Shown piece after piece: positions 6,374 to 11,567 of a stretch of DNA of 11,567 bases. A program made the position numbers and the translations under genes. Origin of the DNA: Belnapia sp. (GTDB lineage Bacteria; Pseudomonadota; Alphaproteobacteria; Acetobacterales; Acetobacteraceae); NCBI GenBank assembly GCA_028291445.1, contig JAQGIA010000294.1, positions 1 to 11,567 of the forward strand, read 5' to 3'. The notes beneath the pieces were generated by a model. It worked only from the letters and a program-made list of their open reading frames with translations. It was not told where the DNA came from and made no database searches. Numbering within the stretch: position 1 is the stretch's first letter; each line of letters starts with the position of its first letter.

Positions 6374-7507
6374 ATGCGCATGCAGGCCGCCATCATGTTC
6401 CGCCAGGGCCTGCCACGCCCCTATGCCGAGACCACGCCGCTGGTGATCGAGGATGTGGAGCTGGAAGGCCCCGGCCCCGGCGAGGTGCTGATCGAGATCG
6501 CCGCCGCCGGCCTCTGCCATTCCGACCTCTCGGCCATCGAGGGCATCCGGCCGCGCCCGCTGCCGGTGGTCATCGGCCATGAGGGCGCCGGCATCGTCCG
6601 CGAGGTCGGCGCTGGCGTCACCGACCTCAAGCCGGACGACCATGTCATCACGGTCTTCGTCGCCTCCTGCGGGGTCTGCCGGAACTGCGTGCGCGGCCGG
6701 CCGAACATCTGCAACGTCGGCAACGCGGCGCGCGCCGCGGGCACGCTGCTCTCGGGGGCGAAGCGGATCCGCCGGCTGGACGGCACGCCGGTCAACCACG
6801 GCAGCGGGCTGTCGCTGTTCGCGCAATACGCGGTGGTCGGGCGGCGCTCGGCGGTGAAGATCGACCCCGCGATCCCGCTGGACGATGCCGCCATCTTCGG
6901 CTGCGCGGTGATGACCGGGGCGGGCGCCGTGCTGAACACGGCGGGGATGCGGGCCGGCGACACCATCGCCGTGCTGGGCCTCGGCGGGGTCGGGATGAAT
7001 GCGCTGTTCGCCGCCGTCGCGGGCGGGGCCGAGCGCATCATCGCGATCGACACCAGCGCGGAGAAGCTGGGCCTCGCCCGGCAATGGGGCGCGACCGAGA
7101 CCTATCTGGCGACCGATGCGGATTGCGTCGAACGCATCAAGGCGGCGACCGACGGCGGCGTCGATACGGTGATCGAGACCGCCGGCAACATCCGCGCGAT
7201 GGAAATGGCCTATGCCATCACCGCGCGCGGCGGCAGCGTGGTCAGCGCCGGGCTTCCCGCCACCGGCGCCAATTTCAGCTACATGCATGCGGGGCTGGTC
7301 GGGGACGAGAAATCCATCCTCGGCAGCTACATGGGAAGCTGCGTGCCGGAGCGCGACATCCCCCGCTTCCTAGGCCTCTACAAGCGCGGCAAGCTGCCGG
7401 TGGAACGGCTGAAATCCGGCACCCTGCCGCTGGCCGAGATCAACGCCGGCTTCGACCGGCTGGCCGAGGGCAGCGTGCTGCGCCAGGTGCTGCGGCCGAA
7501 CGGCTGA
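6374..7507 (+). CDS. Zinc-dependent, NAD-dependent alcohol dehydrogenase (MDR family)
   Basis: A 377-residue cytosolic medium-chain dehydrogenase that would oxidise an alcohol to the aldehyde or ketone. Catalytic zinc ligands are visible at Cys48 (GLCHSD), His69-Glu70 (GHEGAGIV) and Cys177 (FGCAV). A second, structural zinc site is formed by Cys99, Cys102, Cys105 and Cys113 (CGVCRNCVRGRPNIC). The Rossmann fold starts at GLGGVG (202-207), and Asp226 at the end of the second strand predicts NAD rather than NADP. The layout resembles class III and aryl-alcohol dehydrogenases; the alcohol cannot be deduced. Start codons at 6374 and 6380 are both possible, and an AGGA lies about 9 nt before the first. 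The 10-bp gap to the Bug gene suggests cotranscription. The next gene is 172 bp further on, beyond a large inverted repeat. Confidence 0.93.
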   Translation: MRMQAAIMFRQGLPRPYAETTPLVIEDVELEGPGPGEVLIEIAAAGLCHSDLSAIEGIRPRPLPVVIGHEGAGIVREVGAGVTDLKPDDHVITVFVASCGVCRNCVRGRPNICNVGNAARAAGTLLSGAKRIRRLDGTPVNHGSGLSLFAQYAVVGRRSAVKIDPAIPLDDAAIFGCAVMTGAGAVLNTAGMRAGDTIAVLGLGGVGMNALFAAVAGGAERIIAIDTSAEKLGLARQWGATETYLATDADCVERIKAATDGGVDTVIETAGNIRAMEMAYAITARGGSVVSAGLPATGANFSYMHAGLVGDEKSILGSYMGSCVPERDIPRFLGLYKRGKLPVERLKSGTLPLAEINAGFDRLAEGSVLRQVLRPNG

Positions 7508-7512
7508 AGCGC

Positions 7513-7675
7513 GATCCTCCGGTGCGGCATCGCCGAAGGGCGTGGACCACCCGATGAAACCACGGCCAGGACCATGATCGGCGCTCATGCCGGCGCCGAC
7601 CATGGTCCTGGTGTGGGCCGGGCTTCCAGGCTTCCCGCATCGCGGCGATAGTGCAGCCCCGTCCCGCACAGGATC
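7513..7675. repeat. Nested intergenic inverted repeat between the dehydrogenase and enolase-family genes
   Basis: Nearly all of the 172-bp gap is symmetric. The core is a 19-bp stem with one mismatch: CCAGGACCATGATCGGCGC at 7566-7584 against 7593-7611, with an 8-nt loop. The single mismatch is A-C on the plus strand but a U-G wobble in a minus-strand RNA. Outside it, GATCCT (7513-7518) plus GTGCGG (7522-7527) pairs with CCGCACAGGATC (7664-7675), leaving a 3-nt bulge. ATCGCCG (7529-7535) pairs with CGGCGAT (7643-7649). The right outer arm covers the AGGAT ribosome-binding site of the next gene. No T-run follows the core stem, so a classical terminator is not supported. It could be a MITE-like repeat unit or a regulatory RNA leader. 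Confidence 0.75.
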
Positions 7676-7679
7676 ATCC

Positions 7680-8828
7680 ATGCGCATCACCGCCGTCACC
7701 GGCCAGCTCATCAGCACGCCCTTCGGCTATGGCGCCCCGGCCGGACCGGGCGGCAACCTCCACCTCCGCGACATGGATACGCTGCTGGTCCGGGTCGAGA
7801 CCGATGCCGGGCTGACCGGCTGGGGCGAGGGCTTCGGCTTCACCCTGGCCGCCACCACCGGCCAGGCGCTGGCCACGCTGCTGGCCCCGGCCTGCCTCGG
7901 CGAGGACCCGCGCGACATCCCGGCGCTGCTGCGGAAGCTGCATCGGCGCTTCCATAATTTCGGCCGCAACGGGGCGATGAGCTTCGCCCTGGCCGGGCTC
8001 GACATCGCGCTGTGGGACATCGCCGCCCAGGCGGCCGGCCTGCCGCTGCATGCGCTGCTCGCCAAGGAAATGCTGGGCGGGGCGCTGCCCCAGGGAGCCG
8101 TGCGTCGGCGGGTGCCGGCCTATGCCAGCCTGCTGCGCTACGGCGACCCGGCCGCGGTCGCCCGCAACACCGCCGAGGCCATCGCCCGCGGCTATCGCGC
8201 CATCAAGCTGCACGAGGTCGACCTCGCCTGCATCGCCGCCGCCCGCGCCGTGGCGCCGCCCGAGGTGCCGCTGATGCTCGACATCAATTGCGCCTGGGAC
8301 ACGGTGGCGGCGGCGAGCGACTTCTGCCGCGCCGCCAGCCTCGGCAACATCCGCTGGGTCGAGGAGCCGCTCTGGCCGCCCGAGGATTTCGCCGGCATCG
8401 CCGCGGTGCGCGACGCCGCGCACCGGGCCGGCGGCCCGGCGATCGCCGCCGGCGAATGCCTGGGCGACCCGCTGACCATCGGCGCCATGCTGGCGGCCGG
8501 CGCGGTCGACGTGGTGCAGCCCAGCGTCACCAAGCTCGGCATCAGCGGCATGCTGGCGGTGCATGAACTGGCGGCCCGGCATGGCGTCGCCATGGTCCCG
8601 CACTCGCCCTATTTCGGCCCCGGCCTGCTGGCGACGCTGCATCTGCTCGCCGCCGCCCCGCTGGCCGGCCCGCTGGCGGAGGAGCCGCTGGAGGTCTATT
8701 TCGCCGACCTCGACCGGCCGCCCTATCCGGCGCTGGTGCCGCGGGACGGCTTCGTCGCCGTGCCGCAGGCGCCGGGCCTCGGCCTGGCGCTCGATCCGGC
8801 CGCCCTCGACCAGCCGGGGCCAGCCTGA
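7680..8828 (+). CDS. Mandelate racemase/muconate lactonizing enzyme family protein (enolase superfamily)
   Basis: A 382-residue enzyme with an alpha+beta cap (1-130) and a modified TIM barrel. The family's chemistry is metal-assisted proton abstraction next to a carboxylate, giving racemisation, dehydration or cycloisomerisation. Magnesium ligands are Asp201 (LMLDIN), Glu228 (WVEEP) and Glu259 (AAGECLG). The second-strand motif is Lys176-Leu-His178 rather than the usual KxK. His308 (MVPHSPYFGPGL) sits where mandelate racemase has its catalytic His on strand 7, but the partner Asp on strand 6 is Ser282 (VVQPSVTKLG). The substrate cannot be assigned; a sugar acid or aromatic hydroxy acid is likely. 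ATG 7680 has AGGAT about 6 nt upstream and begins MRITAV, the standard family opening. The open frame back to 7587 lies inside the inverted repeat and is not family-like. The BenE gene begins 5 bp after its stop. Confidence 0.93.
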   Translation: MRITAVTGQLISTPFGYGAPAGPGGNLHLRDMDTLLVRVETDAGLTGWGEGFGFTLAATTGQALATLLAPACLGEDPRDIPALLRKLHRRFHNFGRNGAMSFALAGLDIALWDIAAQAAGLPLHALLAKEMLGGALPQGAVRRRVPAYASLLRYGDPAAVARNTAEAIARGYRAIKLHEVDLACIAAARAVAPPEVPLMLDINCAWDTVAAASDFCRAASLGNIRWVEEPLWPPEDFAGIAAVRDAAHRAGGPAIAAGECLGDPLTIGAMLAAGAVDVVQPSVTKLGISGMLAVHELAARHGVAMVPHSPYFGPGLLATLHLLAAAPLAGPLAEEPLEVYFADLDRPPYPALVPRDGFVAVPQAPGLGLALDPAALDQPGPA

Positions 8829-8833
8829 CCGGG

Positions 8834-10006
8834 ATGCGGCCCAGACCCTTGCTGTCCGGTCCCTCGCTGCCCGCAATCGCGGCCGGGCTGCTGGCCGGCT
8901 TCGTCGGCTTCGCCTCCTCCTTCGCCGTGGTGCTGCAGGGGCTGCGGGCGATGGGCGCCAGCCCGGCCGAGGCGGCCTCGGGGCTGATGGCGCTGTCCAT
9001 CGCGATGGGGCTCTGCGGCATCCTGCTCAGCCTCTGGCGACGGATGCCGATCAGCGTCGCCTGGTCCACCCCGGGCGCCGCGCTGCTGGCCGCCTCCGCG
9101 GTGCCGGAGGGCGGCTTCCCGGTCGCGGTAGGCGCCTTCCTGGTCTGCGGCGGGCTGCTGGTGCTGGCCGGGCTGTGGAAGCCGCTCGGCCGGGCGGTCG
9201 CCGCTATCCCGCCGCCGCTGGCCAGCGCCATGCTGGCCGGGGTGCTGCTCGGCCTGTGCCTGGCGCCGATGCGGGCGGTAGCGGAGGCCCCGGCCATGGG
9301 CCTCGCCATCATCCTGGCCTGGGCGCTGACCGGGCGCGTCAACCGGCTGCTGGCGGTGCCTGCCGCGGTGCTGGTGGCGGGGGGGCTGATTGCCGCCACG
9401 GTGGCGCTGCCGCCTGGCATCCTGGCCGCCGCCGGGCCGGTGCCGGTCTGGATCATGCCGGAATTCACCCTGCCGGCCGCCATCGGCATCGCCCTGCCGC
9501 TGTTCATCGTCACCATGGCCTCGCAGAACATCCCCGGCATGGCGGTGCTCGGCGCCAACGACTACCGGCCGGCGCCCGGGCCGCTGTTCGCGGTGACCGG
9601 CGCCTTCAGCCTGCTCGGCGCTCCGCTTGGCGGCCATGCGGTGAACCTCGCCGCGATCACCGCCGCGCTCTGCGCCAGCCCGGAGGCGGAGCCGGACCCT
9701 ACGCGGCGCTGGTGGGCGGCGGTGGTGGCCGGGCTGGTCTATATCGGCTTCGGCCTGCTGGCCGGGGCGGCGACGGCCTTCGTCGGCGCGGCGCCGCCGG
9801 TGCTGATCCAGGCGGTGGCCGGGCTGGCGCTGCTGGGGGCCTTTGGGGGAGCGCTGCACGGGGCGCTGGCGGTGCCGGCGCAGCGGGAGGCGGCGGTGAT
9901 CACCTTCCTGGTCAGCGCGTCCGGCCTGTCCGTGCTGGGGGTCAGCGGGGCGTTCTGGGGGTTGCTGGCGGGTGGGGCGATGCTGGTGCTGCATCGGCGG
10001 GGGTGA
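8834..10006 (+). CDS. benE: BenE-family benzoate/H+ symporter
   Basis: An inner-membrane secondary transporter of 390 residues with about 10-12 hydrophobic helices. The strongest signature is SQNIPGMAVLGANDYRP near residue 235, characteristic of BenE, supported by AWSTPGAALLA near 75, PPPLASAMLAGVLLG near 132 and GAPLGGHAVNLAAITAALCA near 260. Characterised BenE proteins import benzoate with protons; homologues outside ben operons may move other aromatic acids, and no benABCD genes are in this window. ATG 8834 follows the stop of the enolase-family gene by 5 nt. The only ribosome-binding signal is a weak CCGGG, so translational coupling is plausible. The stop lies 6 bp from that of the convergent SDR-like gene. 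The last 90 bases are unusually rich in G-runs. Confidence 0.92.
   Translation: MRPRPLLSGPSLPAIAAGLLAGFVGFASSFAVVLQGLRAMGASPAEAASGLMALSIAMGLCGILLSLWRRMPISVAWSTPGAALLAASAVPEGGFPVAVGAFLVCGGLLVLAGLWKPLGRAVAAIPPPLASAMLAGVLLGLCLAPMRAVAEAPAMGLAIILAWALTGRVNRLLAVPAAVLVAGGLIAATVALPPGILAAAGPVPVWIMPEFTLPAAIGIALPLFIVTMASQNIPGMAVLGANDYRPAPGPLFAVTGAFSLLGAPLGGHAVNLAAITAALCASPEAEPDPTRRWWAAVVAGLVYIGFGLLAGAATAFVGAAPPVLIQAVAGLALLGAFGGALHGALAVPAQREAAVITFLVSASGLSVLGVSGAFWGLLAGGAMLVLHRRG
9937..9977 (+). other. G-run cluster with G-quadruplex potential at the benE 3' end
   Basis: Five runs of 5, 4, 5, 3 and 4 G lie at 9937-9941, 9947-9950, 9957-9961, 9970-9972 and 9974-9977, separated by 5, 6, 8 and 1 nt. One loop exceeds the usual 7-nt limit, so this is a relaxed G-quadruplex motif on the coding strand. 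Codons in this stretch favour GGG, unlike upstream benE. It could slow or end transcription between the two convergent genes, which have no intergenic terminator, or simply reflect high G+C. Confidence 0.35.
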
Positions 10007-10012
10007 AGGGCA

Positions 10013-10687
10013 TCAGACCGTACACCTACCCAGGCGATTGATGGCCGCCGTATTCAGCACCGGCTGCGGCGCTCCCTCGCGGGCGACCCGCAGCATGGCG
10101 CGGCCCATGGCTTCGGTGGTGGTCATCACCTTGGGCGCCAGCCGGTGCAGCAGCGGGAAGACCGGGCGGAGCAGCGTGTACAGCAGGGCATAGGCGCGGA
10201 ATTTCGGCCGCTCGCCATGCATCGGCTGGATGCCGCCGGGGCGGAACAGGAAGGTGGCGCGAAACGGCAGTCGCAGCAGCGCATTCTCGGTCTCGCCCTT
10301 CACCCGGGCCCACATCTGCCGGCTGGTGCCGCGGCTGTCGGTTCCCTCGCCGGAGACATAGACGAAGGCCATGCCGGGATTGCCGGGGGCCAGCATCCGG
10401 GCGACCGCGAGGGTGAGGTCGAAGGTCAGGCGGCGGTATTCGGCCTCCGCCATGCCGGCCGAGGAGACGCCGAGGCAGAAGAACCCCGCATCGAAGCCGA
10501 CCAGCCGCGGTGCGAGCGCCGCGGGGTGCAGCAGGTCGGCGTGGATGATCTCCCGCAGCTTCGGATGGCGCAGGCCGGTCGCGCTGCGGCCGACGCTGGT
10601 CACGCTGGCGACACCCGCATCCCCGAGGCATTCGCGCAGCACGCCTTGGCCAACCATGCCGGTGGCGCCGAACAGCAGGACCCGCAT
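10013..10687 (-). CDS. NAD(P)-binding, atypical SDR / epimerase-like protein
   Basis: A 224-residue cytosolic protein with a Rossmann fold. The nucleotide-binding loop is GATGMVG (residues 7-13), as in atypical short-chain dehydrogenases and TIP30/HTATIP2-like proteins. FVYVSGEGTDS (about 108-118) corresponds to the active-site Ser strand. The YxxxK catalytic position reads Trp126-Ala-Arg-Val-Lys130 (MWARVKGETE), so the Tyr is missing. I believe this is usual for the subgroup, which makes cofactor binding or a non-redox role more likely than a standard dehydrogenase reaction. FRPGGIQP (about 163-170) is another family block. ATG 10687 has no clear ribosome-binding site. It lies 64 bp downstream of the Bug receptor gene on the same strand, and converges on benE. 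No specific function can be given. Confidence 0.85.
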   Translation of the reverse strand: MRVLLFGATGMVGQGVLRECLGDAGVASVTSVGRSATGLRHPKLREIIHADLLHPAALAPRLVGFDAGFFCLGVSSAGMAEAEYRRLTFDLTLAVARMLAPGNPGMAFVYVSGEGTDSRGTSRQMWARVKGETENALLRLPFRATFLFRPGGIQPMHGERPKFRAYALLYTLLRPVFPLLHRLAPKVMTTTEAMGRAMLRVAREGAPQPVLNTAAINRLGRCTV

Positions 10688-10751
10688 GGAAGAGGATGCC
10701 TCGGAGGTGAGCGCGGCATCTCGGCATCGCGGGGGAGCGCTTCAAGCCGCC

Positions 10752-11567
10752 TCAATCGGTGCGGATATTCGCCGCCTCGGCGATGCGCTTCCAGATGGCC
10801 GATTCCCGCGCGATGGTCTCGCCGAATTCCGCCGGCGAGGTCCAGTTGGCGGCGGCACCCTGGTTGGCGAGGCCATCCCGCACCTCCGGCGTCTCGCTGG
10901 CCGCCTTCAGCACGGCGGAAAGCCTGTCCCGCACCGGCACCGGCAGCCCGGCCGGGCCGAGGATGCTGTACCAATTATCCGCCAGCAATTCGGGAAAACC
11001 CACCTCCGCGGTGATCGGCAATTCGGGGGTCGCCGGATGCCGCCGCCGGCTGGCCAGCACCACCGCGACCAGCGCGCCGCTGCGGACATGCGGCATGATC
11101 ACCGGCAGGTCGGCGAACAGCAGCTGGATCGAGCCGCCGAGCAGATCCGTCACCGCCGGCGCCGCGCCGCGATAGGGCACCACGGTCACGTCCAGCCCGG
11201 TCTGGCTGCGGAACAGCTCCGCCGCGAGGTGCGAGATGCCGGCCGAGCCGGCGGTGCCGATGTTCAACCGGCCGGGATTGCGCCGGCCATACTCCAGCAG
11301 CCCGGCCATGTCCTTCACCCCCAGCGAGGGCGTCGCCACCAGCGCCTCCGGCACCAGCGTCAGGATACTCAGCGGGGTGAAGTCCTGCGGCACCCGATAG
11401 GGTACGTTGGCGCTGACATGCGGAATGATGACCAGCGGGCCGCTGCTGGTGACGACCAGGGTATAGCCATCGGGCGCCGCCTTGGCCGCCGCATCGACGC
11501 CGATGGTGCCGCCGGCGCCGCTGCGGTTCTCGATCACCACCGGCTGCTTCAGCATCGCCGACATCGG
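10752..11567 (-). CDS. Bug/TctC-family periplasmic substrate-binding protein, C-terminal part (runs off the right edge)
   Basis: The last 272 codons of a second Bug receptor; the frame is open to base 11567, so the signal peptide and first strand are outside the window. It starts within the block QPVVIENRSGAGGTIGVDAA and continues with APDGYTLVVTSSG, LNIGTAGSAGISHLAAELF, VPYRGAAPAVTDLLGGSIQL and WYSILGPAGLPVPVRDRL, all typical of the family. It is clearly diverged from the Bug protein encoded at 5362-6363 (for example GGTIGVDAAAKA against ASQMIAAEAVAKA), so it is a paralogue with probably a different ligand. The Met codon at 11564 is internal by family alignment. The SDR-like gene follows after 64 bp on the same strand. 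The binding partner and ligand are unknown. Confidence 0.92.
   Translation of the reverse strand, partial: PMSAMLKQPVVIENRSGAGGTIGVDAAAKAAPDGYTLVVTSSGPLVIIPHVSANVPYRVPQDFTPLSILTLVPEALVATPSLGVKDMAGLLEYGRRNPGRLNIGTAGSAGISHLAAELFRSQTGLDVTVVPYRGAAPAVTDLLGGSIQLLFADLPVIMPHVRSGALVAVVLASRRRHPATPELPITAEVGFPELLADNWYSILGPAGLPVPVRDRLSAVLKAASETPEVRDGLANQGAAANWTSPAEFGETIARESAIWKRIAEAANIRTD

Noticed and set aside
5080..6396. 438-codon minus-strand frame opposite the Bug receptor gene
   Set aside because: It has no family similarity, crosses the divergent region and is fully explained as a reverse-frame shadow.
7566..7611. Core stem-loop as a classical factor-independent terminator for the dehydrogenase gene
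   Set aside because: No T-run follows the stem on either strand, so it is reported as a repeat with open function.
7587..7679. N-terminal extension of the enolase-family protein from ATG 7587
   Set aside because: It would lie within the inverted repeat and lacks a ribosome-binding site. Family members start at the MRITAV-type strand, matching ATG 7680.
8723..9994. 423-codon minus-strand frame opposite benE
   Set aside because: Its Gln/Arg/His-rich translation is the usual shadow of a GC-rich membrane-protein gene. The plus-strand frame carries clear BenE motifs.
1..11567. Defence islands, CRISPR arrays, prophage, insertion sequences, tRNA or rRNA genes
   Set aside because: No direct-repeat arrays, transposase, integrase, nuclease or RNA-gene signatures were seen on either strand; the genes are metabolic and transport genes.

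Overview
The window is about 70% G+C throughout. Its genes are those of a free-living, metabolically versatile alphaproteobacterium. The two orphan Bug-type solute receptors, the urea ABC transporter, the GGT-like amidohydrolase and the enolase-superfamily enzyme fit Acetobacteraceae such as Roseomonas-like genera, but that placement is inferred from gene content and composition, not from a marker gene. No rRNA, tRNA, CRISPR array, insertion sequence or phage gene was seen.

Layout. (1) 1-1694, minus strand: the start of a urea-uptake operon, urtA (substrate-binding protein) followed by the 5' part of urtB (permease), which runs off the left edge. A perfect 9-bp stem-loop lies between them. 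About 90-110 bp upstream of the TTG start of urtA is a good match to a sigma-54 (-24/-12) promoter, the type expected for nitrogen-controlled urea uptake, and an AT-rich palindromic patch lies behind it. (2) 1931-5227: a DMT/EamA exporter (minus) divergent from a glyoxalase II-like metallo-beta-lactamase-fold hydrolase (plus). The hydrolase converges on a gamma-glutamyltransferase-like Ntn hydrolase (minus), and the two genes share one CTAG tetranucleotide as their TAG stops. (3) 5362-10006, plus strand: a four-gene set with a Bug/TctC periplasmic receptor, a zinc- and NAD-dependent alcohol dehydrogenase, a mandelate racemase/muconate lactonizing enzyme (enolase superfamily) and a BenE-type benzoate/H+ symporter. 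This looks like uptake plus catabolism of an organic acid or alcohol, possibly aromatic. The GGT-like gene diverges from it and may belong to the same locus. A roughly 160-bp nested inverted repeat sits between the dehydrogenase and the enolase-family gene. (4) 10013-11567, minus strand: an atypical SDR-like NAD(P)-binding protein and the C-terminal 272 residues of a second Bug receptor, truncated by the right edge.

No clearly new multi-gene system is evident. The observations most worth a second look are the candidate sigma-54 promoter of urtA, the nested inverted repeat whose outer arm covers the ribosome-binding site of the enolase-family gene, the apparent loss of gamma-glutamyl-recognition residues in the GGT homologue, and the Ser in place of the dyad Asp in the enolase-superfamily enzyme.
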